A stretch of 64,000 nt of DNA, taken from positions 103,967 through 167,966 of the forward strand of contig NZ_BBCP01000003.1 of assembly GCF_001316105.1 (NCBI RefSeq), in the 5' to 3' direction. Under the pieces are notes generated by a model, which was given only the letters and a program-made list of their open reading frames with translations, was not told where the DNA came from and searched no databases. The stretch is from Thermogymnomonas acidicola JCM 13583 (GTDB lineage: Archaea > Thermoplasmatota > Thermoplasmata > Thermoplasmatales > Thermoplasmataceae). How positions within the stretch are numbered: the first letter of the stretch is position 1; each line of letters begins with the position of its first letter. Below are positions 43,353-53,286 of the stretch, in pieces. A program made the translations under genes and the position numbers.

Positions 43353-43700
43353 ATGGATGATGATGAGGAACTGGAGGCGCTGAGGCGCCGTAAGCTTGAG
43401 GAGATGCAGAGGAGCCTGGCCGAGCAGCAGATAGTGCAGGAAAGGCAGAGGCAGATAGAGGCTGAGAGGGCCAGGAGACAGCAGATCCTCCGCCAGATCC
43501 TTGATCCTGAAGCCAGGGAGAGACTGGCAAACGTGAGGCTCGTGAGGCCGGACCTGGCAGACAGCGTTGAGAACCAGCTGATCCAGCTTGCGTCAATGGG
43601 CAGGATCAACAGGGTCCTGACTGATGCAGACATAAGGCAGCTGCTCGAGAGGCTGAGCGAGAACAAGAGGGAAACGCACATTGAGAGGAGGAGTAAGTAA
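43353..43700 (+). CDS. PDCD5-family DNA-binding protein
   Basis: Encodes 115 residues starting [21 protein letters not shown] long charged N-terminal helix is followed by the three-helix core ([20 protein letters not shown] and [14 protein letters not shown]) of the PDCD5/TFAR19 family, usually next to S19e and L39e in archaea. Its function is poorly defined; nucleic-acid binding is reported for the family. The stop overlaps the rpl39e ATG by one base. Confidence 0.9.
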   Translation: MDDDEELEALRRRKLEEMQRSLAEQQIVQERQRQIEAERARRQQILRQILDPEARERLANVRLVRPDLADSVENQLIQLASMGRINRVLTDADIRQLLERLSENKRETHIERRSK

Positions 43701-43855
43701 TGAGCAGGAATAAGGGACTCGGAAGAAAGATCAGGCTTCTGAAGAAGGTGAAGCAGAACAGCAGGGTACCAGCCTGGGTAATGATGAGGACGAACAGGAA
43801 GGTAATACAGAACACCAAGAGGAGGAACTGGAGGAGGTCCTCGCTGAAGCTGTGA
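43700..43855 (+). CDS. rpl39e: Ribosomal protein L39e
   Basis: Encodes 51 residues: [31 protein letters not shown] and a basic tail with [11 protein letters not shown]. This is the full normal length of L39e, a small basic protein that lines the exit tunnel. It was found by reading between the PDCD5 and L31e genes. Confidence 0.95.
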   Translation: MSRNKGLGRKIRLLKKVKQNSRVPAWVMMRTNRKVIQNTKRRNWRRSSLKL

Positions 43856-43865
43856 GGTGGATGGC

Positions 43866-44138
43866 ATGGTGGAGACACAGCAGGCCACTGACGAGATTGT
43901 GCTGAACGTCCCCCTTAGGGATGCCAGGGTCGTTTCAAGGACGAGAAAGGCTGATACCGCAATAGAGGAACTCAGGCGCTTCATAGCAAGGCACACTAGG
44001 ACCGAGAGGGGTAAGATCTGGATCGACAACAAGGTGAACGAGAAGGTCTGGGAGAGGGGCAAAAAGAAGGTCCCTGGGAAGCTCACGGTGAAGGTCGTGA
44101 AGCTCCAGGACGGCACAGTCGAGGTAATAATGCCTTGA
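43866..44138 (+). CDS. rpl31e: Ribosomal protein L31e
   Basis: Encodes 90 residues from MVETQQATDEIVLNVPLRDA to the tail VKVVKLQDGTVEVIMP, with RKADTAIEELRRFIARH. The ATG at 43866 is chosen over a GTG at 43857 because GAGGTG lies about 7 bases upstream. It stands 10 bases after rpl39e. Confidence 0.95.
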   Translation: MVETQQATDEIVLNVPLRDARVVSRTRKADTAIEELRRFIARHTRTERGKIWIDNKVNEKVWERGKKKVPGKLTVKVVKLQDGTVEVIMP

Positions 44139-44140
44139 GC

Positions 44141-44800
44141 ATGATAAAGAAGATATCCATTCTCAAGAACAATTTTATAGGCCTCTACGCAGGGTGTGGG
44201 AGGACATTGCATTCTTGCCTTTGGGCGTTGAGCAGGAGACTGTAAGGGAGTTCGAGGAGAGCATGGGTGTCAGGGTCGAAAGGGTTCTGATCAACCAGAG
44301 CTACCTCATAGGATCGCTAATGGTCATGAACTCCAACGGCATAATTGTGGCCAGGAACGGAACAGACGAGAGGCTTCCAGAGGACCTCAACGGCAGGAAC
44401 GTCCTCTTCCTGAAGGACAAGATCAACGCCGTCGGCAACGACATCATAGCCAATGACCGAGGGGGGGCCATAATACACAGGGGGGGTTTCAGCGCGTCCT
44501 CAAAGAAGAAGATAGAGGACACGCTCGGCGTTGAGGTGATCAAGGGCACCATAGGGAAGATAAAGACCGTGGGAAGCGCTGCCGTGATCTCCAAGAGAGG
44601 GATGCTCGTGACGCCCGAGGCGGATGAAGATGAGATGAAGTTCCTGTCAGAGTTCTTTGGTGTGCCAGTGAAGTCGGGCACAGCGAACTTCGGTAACATA
44701 TACGTCGGTTCCTCCGTGCTGGCCAACAGCAGGGCAGTCTTTGTGGGGGAAGGAGACCACACCGATAGAGATAGGAAGGATAGACGACGTCCTCTCGTGA
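44141..44800 (+). CDS. eif6: Translation initiation factor aIF6, frameshifted
   Basis: Anti-association factor on the large ribosomal subunit, about 220 residues. MIKKISILKNNFIGLYA, PLGVEQETVREFEESMGV, IGSLMVMNSNGIIV, VGNDIIANDRGGAIIHRGGF and the C-terminal TTPIEIGRIDDVL match the pentein-repeat family. Breaks lie near 44191 and near 44752. Seven-base G runs at 44461-44467 and 44480-44486 each add one Gly. It lies 2 bases after rpl31e in the usual archaeal order. Confidence 0.93.
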
Positions 44801-44847
44801 CAGTGGCGCCATGATTAAGTATTTATAAGGAACACAATGGCAGTCAT

Positions 44848-45346
44848 GTGAGTGGCATCGGTGCTCCTGCTGTCCAGATCCCACCATCTTTTCTCCCAAT
44901 AGTCCTCATTCTGGTAGTCTGGCTTGTTTACAGGCTCTACAGGGGGGCTCCACGGCTCAAGGTTCAGTGTATCGAGAATCGTCGTCAGGACGGTGATATA
45001 CGTCCTGCTATTCCTTACCGTTGTCGATGCCGGGATATTGAGTGTACCTTTCCTGATAGTTGCCCTGATCGCCGGCCTTGTTGCGGGCCTTGTCTACGGA
45101 AGGGGCGTTTCCTTCAGCCTTGTGGAGGGGAGGCAGTACTACAGGCGTTCCACCGTGGTCATGGCTATCTGGCTGGTGGGCTACATCTTCAGGCTTATGG
45201 CCCTGTTGCTCTACCCCCCCACCTCCAGGGTCGCACTACTGGCCTCTGACCTCACGCTCACCGCAGTGACCGGTCTTGTCATAGGTGAAGCGATGGCCAT
45301 AATTGCCAGGTACAGGGAATCAAAGGGGCTTCCCGAGGATATCTGA
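44848..45346 (+). CDS. CcdC-like membrane protein, one frameshift
   Basis: About 165 residues with four to five hydrophobic segments (FLPIVLILVVWLVYRLY; TVIYVLLFLTVVDAGIL; FLIVALIAGLVAGLVYGRG; STVVMAIWLVGYIFRLMALL). The pattern resembles the CcdC/DUF1453 family of unknown function. The break is near 44940-44965. The GTG at 44848 lies about 25 bases after AGTATTTATAAG, so it is leaderless. It overlaps the convergent pyrE by about 27 bases. Confidence 0.65.
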
Positions 45347-45869
45347 GCTACCCTTTGCCCCCCCCAGGAAGTCCCTGGCCTTTACAAGGCTTATGAGCTC
45401 CACGCCGTTGTTGCACAGGAGCTGGCTGCCACCCTCTTCCCTGTCCACCACGCACACTACCCTCCTTACCGTTGCCCCCCTCCTCTCTGAGCATGTTGAC
45501 GGCGCGCATGACAGAGTTACCGGTTGTCACAACATCCTCCAGGACTGTGACCTCTGCGCCCCGCTCCACGTTGCCAACTATGAGCTTCTTCGTTCCGTGG
45601 TTCCTCTCCTTCCTTATTATTATGTACCTGAGGCCCAGGGAAAGGGATGTGGATACGACGAGGGGGGGACTGCGCCAAGCTCAACGCCGGCCACAGCGAC
45701 CCCCCCTCTAACGTGCGGCTTCATCCCCTCAGTTATCTCCCTGAGCACGGAAGGGTCTGTGCAGGCGTCCTTTATGTCAACGTAGTAATTTGATCTCTTC
45801 CCAGAGGTGAGGACAAAGTCCCCCGAACTTTATGGCACCGGCCTGATGAGAACGTCTGAGAGCATCCAT
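45320..45869 (-). CDS. pyrE: Orotate phosphoribosyltransferase, frameshifted
   Basis: Makes OMP from orotate and PRPP in UMP synthesis. LTSGKRSNYYVDIKDA is the N-terminal block. The PRPP loop is VTVLEDVVTTGNSVMRAV, followed by VCVVDREEGGSQLL and a short C-terminus. Breaks lie near 45822, 45710, 45670 and 45475. The start ATG at 45869 lies about 22 bases after TATTATA. About 180 residues, the normal length. Confidence 0.88.
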
Positions 45870-46047
45870 GAGGTATAGGCAGACAGTATAATACAGTTCC
45901 CGGTGGCTGTTGCAGACTGTGCGCGCATGACTCAATACAAGGCTTTCGCCGATCTGCCTGAGGCTGATGCCACACGCCATGCATGCGATCCCTTGGCAGT
46001 GTAAATGCACCTGGATCCCTTTATCTCTACCTCACCGATCAGAAGGC

Positions 46048-47330
46048 GTGAAGCTGGTAGGAGTAACTGCCCCCCCGACGACAGGATCAGGAAAGACCAC
46101 GGTAACCCTGGCACTGCTGCACGGCCTTGGAAGGGCGCTCCCGGTGAAGATCGGGCCAGACTACATAGACCCCCCCATGCTCCACACGGAAATCTCCGGC
46201 ATCAGGGCGGTCAACATGGACCGGTGGCTTCAGGGAAGGGCATACAGGAAAGCCATATGCAGGCAGGGAGAGGTTGCGGACTATGCGGTGCTCGAAGGCG
46301 TCATGGGCCTTTATGATTCCGGCTCCCCCCCGATCAACGCGAGCACAGATTTCTACTTTCGGGCCCTCGGCGTTAAGTACCTTCTTGTTGTGGACGTCTC
46401 AAGGGTGGCCGAATCTGCATATTACATATCCAGAGGCTTCATGGGAAAGAGGTGCCTGGGTGTCATAATAAACAACTACAGGTCCCAGAAACACCTGGAG
46501 ATGGTTGAAAGGCCTTTCAGGGAGCATTCCATCAGGATCTGGGGGGAGATACCGTACAGCGAGAGCCTGAAGATCCCGGAGAGGCACCTGGCCTCTACAC
46601 GCCCTCGGAAATCAGCAGGCTCCACGAGATAGCCAGGGAGGCTTCAAGGTACATAGACTTCTCGTTCACCGACCTGCTTGAGGATAGCCGCTGCACCGGC
46701 GTGGAATCAAGGCCAGCGGGCGGTGGCAGGAAGGTATACGTTGCAATGGACGAGGCGTTCTCGTTCTACTACGCCTCAAGCCTAGACTTCCTCTCCACGC
46801 TGGGCACAGTTGCCTACTTCTCCCCCCCCTGAGGAACGAGGCGCCGGATGACGCCTCAATGGTGTACATCGGCGGCGGGTATCCCGAGCTGCACTACGCC
46901 GAGCTCTCCAGCAGATAGGACCAGGAGGTGCCTCAGGGACCTTTCTGAGGCCGGCGTGCCCATAATGGCCGAGTGCGGGGGGGGACTGATGTACCTTGAG
47001 GATCACGCCTGGGACGGGAAGACGAAGTACGGCCTTGTTGGCATCTTCGGGGGGGGAGGTCACCTTCAGCAACAGGCTGACACTGGCCTACACCGAGCTC
47101 CTGTGCACAAGGGACAACTTCCTCTTCAGGAAGGGTGAGAGAGTGAGGGGGGGCACGAGTTCCATTACAGCTCGGTCTCGGATGCAGGGGGGGAGAAGGT
47201 GTTCAGGAACCTCATCGGAAAGGGCATAGACGGCAGCGACGGCCTTGTCAAGGGTAACACCATAGCGTCCTACTCGCACATAGACCTATCGAGGTACGGT
47301 AGGAGGCTTGCCAGGGCGATCGGTCACTGA
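46048..47330 (+). CDS. cbiA: Cobyrinate a,c-diamide synthase (CbiA), frameshifted
   Basis: Amidates corrin side chains a and c with glutamine and ATP. P-loop TAPPTTGSGKTTVTLALL, KIGPDYIDPPML, EGVMGLYDS and VVDVSRVAESAYYI are the synthetase half. The glutaminase half has YIGGGYPELHYAELS and the nucleophile region MAECGGGLMYL, closing with SYSHIDLSRYG (the SHxH-type end). Breaks lie near 46592, 46808-46818, 46910, 47050 and 47150. The GTG at 46048 follows a TTTATCTC box by about 26 bases. No other corrin genes are in the window. Confidence 0.87.
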
Positions 47331-47656
47331 TCCTGGCCGTCCGGGTCATACTTCACTTCCAGGGTGACAGGCTTCCTGGAGAGGAGGTCATCAATCGTTG
47401 CCGTCAGCCTGTACACAAACGTCGTCCTCCCACGCCCAGGCCTGGCCTTCACTGCCATCCTCTGCACCACAGCCAGGCGCATCAGGCCGTGCACTGCGCT
47501 CGTTGCCCTGGACTGGGTTATACCGAGGAGCCCGACTATCTCCGCCATTGAAGCGCTATTGACCTGCTCGAGAAGTGCAAGGATCTTTGCCTGGTTCTTC
47601 GTGTAGTTTGCACGCCTCAGCATCTCATAAACCGTGTTCGCCCTTCCCACGTCCAC
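47324..47656 (-). CDS. Winged-helix regulator (MarR/TrmB-like, small)
   Basis: Encodes 110 residues from a GTG. KNQAKILALLEQVNSASMAEIVGLLGI and TQSRATSAVHGLMRLAVVQR form a helix-turn-helix. The wing is KARPGRGRTTFVYRLT, and a short beta tail completes it. It overlaps the cbiA 3' end by 7 bases, convergent. Ligand and target unknown. Confidence 0.78.
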   Translation of the reverse strand: MDVGRANTVYEMLRRANYTKNQAKILALLEQVNSASMAEIVGLLGITQSRATSAVHGLMRLAVVQRMAVKARPGRGRTTFVYRLTATIDDLLSRKPVTLEVKYDPDGQDQ

Positions 47657-47909
47657 GCCTGTATAATTGAGTAAAAACTACTTAACCATGTCGTATATCT
47701 TTTACATATTATTTTTCCTCATGAACCTCCATCCATGCACAGCCATGCCCCACCCCCATGCGCACCCCTGGCCCGGGTATGATGGTATCGGAGTTCTGAC
47801 CTCTTCACACCACGAAGGGCGAGGGCTCTCATTCTCCTGTCAGGCCCTGGTACCATGGTTTGCTGAGCGGTGCCCGCACGTCTCCCGGAAAACGTGTGCA
47901 GTAGTGGTG

Positions 47910-47917
47910 ATTTATAC
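47910..47917 (+). promoter_or_regulatory. TATA box of hisS inside a small dyad
   Basis: ATTTATAC about 25 bases before the ATG at 47938, flanked by GTGGT and ACCAC (47904-47920). The upstream 250 bases hold no gene that I can support. Confidence 0.45.
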
Positions 47918-47937
47918 CACCTGAACATAGGGAATCA

Positions 47938-49291
47938 ATGAAGTTCGAGCACGTCAGGGGGGGTTTCCGCGACCAGTACCCGGAGGACTACGAGCCAAGG
48001 GAAGTGATATTTAGGACTGCATCCAAGGCTGCGAGGCTCTTCGGTTACAGGCATGTTGATGTCCCGAGCGTCGAGTACCTTGACCTATATAGGGTGAAGT
48101 CTGGTGATGAACTGGTATCGCAGACCTTCGCCTTCAAGGACAGGGGGGGAGGCAGGGAGGTAACGCTGATACCTGAGGTCACGCCATCCGTTGTAAGGAT
48201 GATAGCATCGAGGAAGGATCTGCCAAGGCCTGTGAGGTGGTTCAGCTTCCCCAAGGTGTGGAGGTACGAGGAGCCCCAGTCGGGTAGGCTCAGGGAGCAC
48301 TTCCAGTTCAACGCAGACCTTTTCGGGGGGCAAAGGGGGGGCCAGCGGCGGACGCTGAGGTCATAGGCCTGGCAGCACACATCCTTGACCGCCTCGGCCT
48401 TGAGGGTCAGTACGAGGTGAGGGTCAACAACAGGAAGCTCATGGACAGCTTCCTGACCGGTGTGGGCGTGAAGGACATTGCTGGAGCATTCTCGGTGATA
48501 GACCGGTTCAGGAAGACCAGCAGGGAGGAGTTCCTGGACGGCCTGGAGGCCACAGGTGTGGACAGGTCCACGGCAGTGTCCATTGCTGAGGTGCTCTCGC
48601 AGAGGATCAGCTTCGATGACGTGGAGGAGAGGGTCTCCTCAATCATGGGGGGGAGAAGCGAAACTGTGACGGAGATAGTGAGGGAACTGAGGGAAATGAG
48701 GAAGCTCATCTCATGCTTCACACGCAGCCCTGTTGTGATGGACCTCTCCATAGTGAGGGGGGCTTGTCTTACTACACAGGCACGGTATTCGAGGCCTTTG
48801 ACACTGCTGGGGGGGAACTGAGGGCAATACTGGGCGGTGGCCGCTACGATTCGCTCGGGGGGGAACTCCTTGCCGGGATCGACCTGCCTGCGGTGGGATT
48901 CGGCATGGGCGATGTCGTCATAGAGATACTGATGAGGAGGGTAGGTGCCTGGCGGGTTGAGAAGAAGGAGCCAAAGTTCTATGTCTGCATTGCCTCGAGC
49001 ATGTTCCAGGAAGAGGCATTCTCCGTCGCTGCGGAGATAAGGAAGAGCGGTGGCTCTGCTGTGTGTGAAGTGAGCGAGCGCTCGCTTTCCGCCCAGCTGA
49101 AGAGCGCCTCTTCTGAGGGCTGCGACTTTGCTGTGATCCTGGGAGAGAGGGAAATCGAGGCGGGAGGCGTAACCATTAGGGATCTGGCCTCAGGGGGGGA
49201 GCAGGTGTCAGTAATGAGGGTCGATCTCCCAAGGTACGTGGCTGAAAGGGCCGCATCTCTGCATGGCCGTGGGCAGGGCAAAATTTATTAA
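47938..49291 (+). CDS. hisS: Histidyl-tRNA synthetase, frameshifted
   Basis: Class II synthetase charging tRNA-His, about 445 residues after repair. It starts [20 protein letters not shown] (relatives: VRGFRD; the run at 47957-47963 adds a Gly). [37 protein letters not shown] (motif 2), the His-binding [19 protein letters not shown] and VGFGMGDVV (motif 3) follow, then the anticodon domain from FYVCIASSM. Breaks lie near 48325-48340 and 48720-48765. Confidence 0.93.
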
Positions 49292-49321
49292 TGCTCTGCT
49301 CTATTACTTGACGGGATAACT

Positions 49322-49555
49322 TTGTCCATAGCGTTTGTGCTGGTGAGTACTGCTCCCGGTAAGGAACACGAGGTATACAATAAGATATCCAAGATCAACT
49401 ACGTTGTCGAGATACACCCGCTGTTCGGAGAGTACGACCTGATCGTGAAGATAGACGCGAAGGACTACAGTGAACTTGGCAAAATTGTAATTGAGCAAAT
49501 TCGTACGATCGAAGGAGTTATAGATACTAAGACGCTCACCGGTATAAAGCTGTGA
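49322..49555 (+). CDS. Stand-alone Lrp/AsnC ligand-binding (RAM) domain protein
   Basis: Encodes 77 residues: FVLVSTAPGKEHEVYNKISK, VVEIHPLFGEYDLIVKIDAK and GVIDTKTLTGIKL, the alpha/beta RAM fold without a DNA-binding part. Such proteins sense amino acids and can pair with Lrp-type regulators. The start is a TTG at 49322; no ATG or GTG is suitably placed. AAATTTATTA lies about 35 bases upstream. Confidence 0.82.
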   Translation: MSIAFVLVSTAPGKEHEVYNKISKINYVVEIHPLFGEYDLIVKIDAKDYSELGKIVIEQIRTIEGVIDTKTLTGIKL

Positions 49556-49568
49556 GGTGCATAAGTTC

Positions 49569-49889
49569 ATGAGCGTCGTCAACCCGTGGGATCCGTGGAA
49601 CTGGGATATTTTCCTGCTCGTGATCCTGGCCCTGCTGGCACTATCCCTGATCATCCTGGGGGGGATACTGACCACATACTTCGGCAGCGGGAAGAGCAGG
49701 ACTGTGGGCGTAGTGTTGCTCGTGGTAGGCATAGTTGTCGGTGTTCTCGACATATACACCGCGCACCCGTACTTCGGTGTTTCCTGGGTCCAGGAGGTCC
49801 TCATAGGTACCGTCTACTACGTTGTAGCGGCGATCATAGGTGCCGTGATAGGCCTCCTGATATTCCTCGGTGCAATAATGAAGACCTAA
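49569..49889 (+). CDS. Small three-helix membrane protein
   Basis: Encodes 106 residues with three to four hydrophobic segments (LLVILALLALSLIILGGIL; TVGVVLLVVGIVVGVLDIY; LIGTVYYVVAAIIGAVIGLL). No family recognised. The ATG at 49569 is preferred over a GTG at 49557 because GAGGTG lies 10 bases upstream. It follows the RAM-domain gene closely and may share its transcript. Confidence 0.62.
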   Translation: MSVVNPWDPWNWDIFLLVILALLALSLIILGGILTTYFGSGKSRTVGVVLLVVGIVVGVLDIYTAHPYFGVSWVQEVLIGTVYYVVAAIIGAVIGLLIFLGAIMKT

Positions 49890-49938
49890 ATGCAACACTA
49901 TTTTTTACAAGGTGCGCATAAACCTTTAAGTGTTTTTC

Positions 49939-50895
49939 ATGATCTCACCACAGAAGTTCATAGAGGAAGCGGTAGAGAACATAAGGTCGAACCTGAGCGG
50001 CAGGGGGGGCATACTGGCGTGTTCCGGTGGGCAGGACAGTTCACTCCTTGCCGTCCTGGCGAACATGGCCGTCGGTGACAGGGTATTGAGCGTCTTCGTG
50101 GACACAGGCCTCATAAGGGAAGGGGGGGAGAAAGAGAGGGTTGAGGCGTTTTTCAGGGAGCACAGAATAAACTACAGGATCATCGATGCATCCCGCCTCT
50201 TCCTCGATAGGCTGAGGGGTGTGACAGACCCGGAGCAGAAGAGGAAGGTGATAGGGAAGACATTCATCGATGTCCTGGAGGGGGCTGCCAGGGAATTCGG
50301 CGCTGACACACTCCTGCAGGGCACCATCGCACCGGACTGGATCGAGAGCGGAGGGAGCGTCAGGGACACCATCAAGAGCCACCACAACGTGGGCGGCCTC
50401 CCGGAGAAGATGAACCTCAGGCTGCTTGAGCCGCTCCGTGACCTGTACAAGGACGAGGTGCGCTCCATGTCCAGGCACCTGGGGGGGCCTGCCCCCACCA
50501 GGTACAACCATTCCCCGGCCCGGGGGGGCTTGCTGTCAGGGTCATAGGGGGGGAGGTCACGGAGGAGAGGCTGTCCATCCTGAGAAAGGCCACACAGATA
50601 GTGGAGAGAGAGGTTGAGAGCAGGCTTCCCGAGGGGGGGCAGAGGCCATGGCAGTACTTTGCTGTCCTCCTGCCTGTCAGGACAACTGGCGTCAAGGGCG
50701 ACCGCAGGACCTATGGGTACACGGTTGCGGTGAGGATGGTCGATTCCATAGACGCGATGACCGGGACCTTCTCCAGGGTGGAGTGGGATCTTCTAGCTTC
50801 CATAGCCAGGGAGATAACGAACAGCATCCCCCGAGGTCAACAGGGTAGTCTACGACATAACGGACAAGCCGCCTGCCACCATAGAATGGGAGTGA
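49939..50895 (+). CDS. guaAB: GMP synthase, ATP-pyrophosphatase subunit, frameshifted
   Basis: Adenylates XMP and accepts ammonia to make GMP; in archaea the glutaminase is a separate protein. PP-loop [75 protein letters not shown] and the C-terminal dimerisation block [20 protein letters not shown] are clear. Breaks lie near 50483-50530 and near 50828. The ATG at 49939 is preferred over a GTG three codons earlier. About 310 residues. No glutaminase subunit is visible nearby. Confidence 0.92.
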
Positions 50896-50987
50896 CAACC
50901 TTTATTTATGGGCCGATAATTAGGTGCAAGAATTCCGGCGCTGCCCTGGGGGGGCAGTCGCTATCGCGTGTAAAGGTGGTCTTGGTT

Positions 50988-51611
50988 ATGCCAGAAGAGG
51001 TCACAGAGGAGCTCCTGATACCGGAGGACGAGTACCAGAAGTCAGGGGGGGTGCATATAGGGACACAGGTCAAGTCAAAGGACATGCAGAGGTTCATATT
51101 CAAGATAAGGAACGACGGCCTGTACATACTGGACATAAGGAAGACGAACCATGCCCTGATAACTGCAGGCAAAATGCTCAGCAGGTACGAGCCACAGGAG
51201 ATCATGGTTGTTGCACAGAGGCAGTACGCCTTCAGGCCCGTGAACAAGTTCTCCGAGGTGGTGGGGGGGGCAAGGGCGATAATCGGCCGGTTCATCCCTG
51301 GCACGCTGACGAACCCGCAGCTGCCCACGTACCAGGAGGCGAAGGTCATAGTGGTAACGGACCCCCCCCTGGCCGATACACAGGCCATGAATGAGGCCAG
51401 CAAGATAGGTATCCCTATAATAGCCCTGTGCGACGCAAACAACAAGACCGACTTCGTTGACCTTGTAATACCGACAAACAACAAGGGAAGGAGGTCGCTG
51501 GCAGTTATATACTGGCTCCTGGCCAGGGAGATACTGAAGAACAGGGGGGGCATGATAAGCAGCTATGAGGACTTTAAGTATACCATAGACGACTTCGAGG
51601 CCCAGATCTGA
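50988..51611 (+). CDS. rps2: Ribosomal protein S2
   Basis: Encodes 207 residues in one frame from [74 protein letters not shown] and [20 protein letters not shown] are the S2 blocks. Relatives read GVHIGT; the run at 51045-51051 adds one Gly before it. TTTATTTA at about 50903-50910 is a plausible promoter. In many archaea rps2 is in another operon, so an independent promoter is expected here. Confidence 0.93.
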   Translation: MPEEVTEELLIPEDEYQKSGGVHIGTQVKSKDMQRFIFKIRNDGLYILDIRKTNHALITAGKMLSRYEPQEIMVVAQRQYAFRPVNKFSEVVGGARAIIGRFIPGTLTNPQLPTYQEAKVIVVTDPPLADTQAMNEASKIGIPIIALCDANNKTDFVDLVIPTNNKGRRSLAVIYWLLAREILKNRGGMISSYEDFKYTIDDFEAQI

Positions 51612-51743
51612 TATCTCTCAGCATTTCTTCCCTATTGAATGGGGGCAGCCTTTCTAACTGTCCTCGGGCCTGCGGGCATCGCATGACCTGATTCCAGGAA
51701 CCCCCCCCAGCATTTATGGCATTCTTCTCTTTATTGCACGCTC

Positions 51744-52658
51744 TCAGGGCCCTGCTGTGCTGAAGTAGCTGCCTATGTCCCTGAGCCTCATCAGCTTCAT
51801 GTAACTTATCTTCCCTGGCCTCACGTAAGCGAAGAGCATCTCCTTCCTGACAGCGTGGGCCACGCGGACAGCCCTGCTGATCCTGTAGAACTCGTCCCTA
51901 TCCCCCCCAGTCATGTGTATGAGGTAGTCCGCGTGCTCCTCTATGCTGCTCCTATATGCCCTGAAGCTGGCACCGTACTTGAAGCCGGACTTCACTATCA
52001 TGCCCCCCCTCTCCACAAGGTCCCTGAAGACCAGGTCCTGATCCTTTGTGCACTTCCCTGAAACGAAGGCACTCTCCTCCTCGTTGAGGAGCTTGAGCCC
52101 ACCCACGGGCTCGCCGAACCATGGGGGCACGCTCCCTGGATCACAGAGCAGGCGGCCATCAAAGAGCTCAGTGCAACCTCCGGCGTCGGTGCTGAAACTG
52201 TTCGAACCGGCCGGTTCCTCCACTGATGATGAGAAGAAGGTTATGTCCCCCCCATCACCGTCTATGGCAGCCACTATGCACGGCGAGTGCTCGATCAGGA
52301 AATGCATGTCAACGGTGGAGCTCTCCTTCTGGACGACCACCTCTGTGCTCCCGACCCTCAGGACAGGGCCGTCCCTCCTGACCCTCAGGCCACGTTCCTT
52401 GAGCTCCATGAAGACTAGGAACATGTCAAGGTCTGTGCCGCTCCCCAGCAGCCTGCGCATTAGCGTTGCTGTGTCCGAATAAGCGTCATTCTCAGGCCTG
52501 ATCTTTCCCTTCAGGAACAGGTACATGGCCTCGAAAGGGTGGAGGTGGAGAGCCCCCCCGTTGAAGAAGGTGCCTACCCTGTACCTGTTCACTATGAAGC
52601 TGGGACCCTTATCGTCCAGGATGAGGAAAGAGAGGTCACCGCTTATTGCCCTATGCAT
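51744..52658 (-). CDS. endA: tRNA-splicing endonuclease (homodimer, two-repeat type)
   Basis: Encodes 304 residues in one frame. The catalytic C-terminal repeat has Tyr in SGFKYGASFRAYRS, His in EEHADYLIHM and Lys in AHAVRKEMLFAYV. The N-terminal half is a degenerate copy without the triad. At about 300 residues it fits the alpha2 form that cleaves bulge-helix-bulge introns. Its 5' end overlaps the GTPase gene by 8 bases. Confidence 0.9.
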   Translation of the reverse strand: MHRAISGDLSFLILDDKGPSFIVNRYRVGTFFNGGALHLHPFEAMYLFLKGKIRPENDAYSDTATLMRRLLGSGTDLDMFLVFMELKERGLRVRRDGPVLRVGSTEVVVQKESSTVDMHFLIEHSPCIVAAIDGDGGDITFFSSSVEEPAGSNSFSTDAGGCTELFDGRLLCDPGSVPPWFGEPVGGLKLLNEEESAFVSGKCTKDQDLVFRDLVERGGMIVKSGFKYGASFRAYRSSIEEHADYLIHMTGGDRDEFYRISRAVRVAHAVRKEMLFAYVRPGKISYMKLMRLRDIGSYFSTAGP

Positions 52659-53202
52659 TGGCCTTCCTCTTCTGTGCTATCCTCGACACCAGGCCGTCAA
52701 GCAGAGAATTTATCAGGTTCTGGATTCCTTCCCCGTTCTTTGCAGCGACAAAGCAGTACTCGACACCATATTTCTTCTGGAGGCTCTTCATCTCGTCCTC
52801 CCAGACCACGGCCTCGTACTTCCTGTCAAGCTTGTTGCCCACAATGATGGTGAGGGGTCGCCTCTCGAGGCCGCTCACATACCTCACGATTTCCACCGCC
52901 TCTTCGTATGACGGCTGTTCCGTTATGTCCACAACAACCATCACGGCGTTTGAGTTCAGGATCGCGCTCGCTGAAGATTCCGAGCTGTCAAGCTCCTGGA
53001 ACAGGAGCTCAGCTATGATCCTCCTGCTCCCCCCCAGGCTTGCACTGAAACGCTTCCTGAAAAGTTCACGCTTCATGCCGATCGCCGCGTCTGAATCGTA
53101 GACTATCCTGGAAATCAGTGAAGTTTTTCCAGACCCCCCCTTAGCCCCCCCTGTGACCGAGACCTTCCACGTGACACGATCGGCATCCATTCCTGCTTCC
53201 AT
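52651..53202 (-). CDS. Small Ras-like GTPase
   Basis: About 183 residues. G1 is written TGGAKGGSGKTSL; two seven-base C runs (53134-53140 and 53145-53151) each seem to add a Gly, and GAKGSGKT is the canonical P-loop. G4 is NKLD in IIVGNKLDRK, and G5 VAAKNGEG. Archaeal Ras/Rab/Arf-like GTPases of this size are of uncertain function. Start codons TTG 53205, ATG 53202 and ATG 53190 are possible; a TATAAAA at 53214-53224 favours one of the ATGs. Co-translated with endA. Confidence 0.83.
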   Translation of the reverse strand: MEAGMDADRVTWKVSVTGGAKGGSGKTSLISRIVYDSDAAIGMKRELFRKRFSASLGGSRRIIAELLFQELDSSESSASAILNSNAVMVVVDITEQPSYEEAVEIVRYVSGLERRPLTIIVGNKLDRKYEAVVWEDEMKSLQKKYGVEYCFVAAKNGEGIQNLINSLLDGLVSRIAQKRKANA

Positions 53203-53286
53203 CAATAGGCTTATTTTATACTTTTTGCTGAAAATGCACGGCCCATCGAATATTTATTAGAGTATGTGGTATTACAGCACGGTAGT

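Noticed and set aside
47667..47924. 85-residue ORF upstream of hisS, TTG start
   Set aside because: The first 25 residues are hydrophobic, but the rest is His/Pro/Cys-rich and unlike a protein family. It lies in the hisS promoter gap, so I kept it out.
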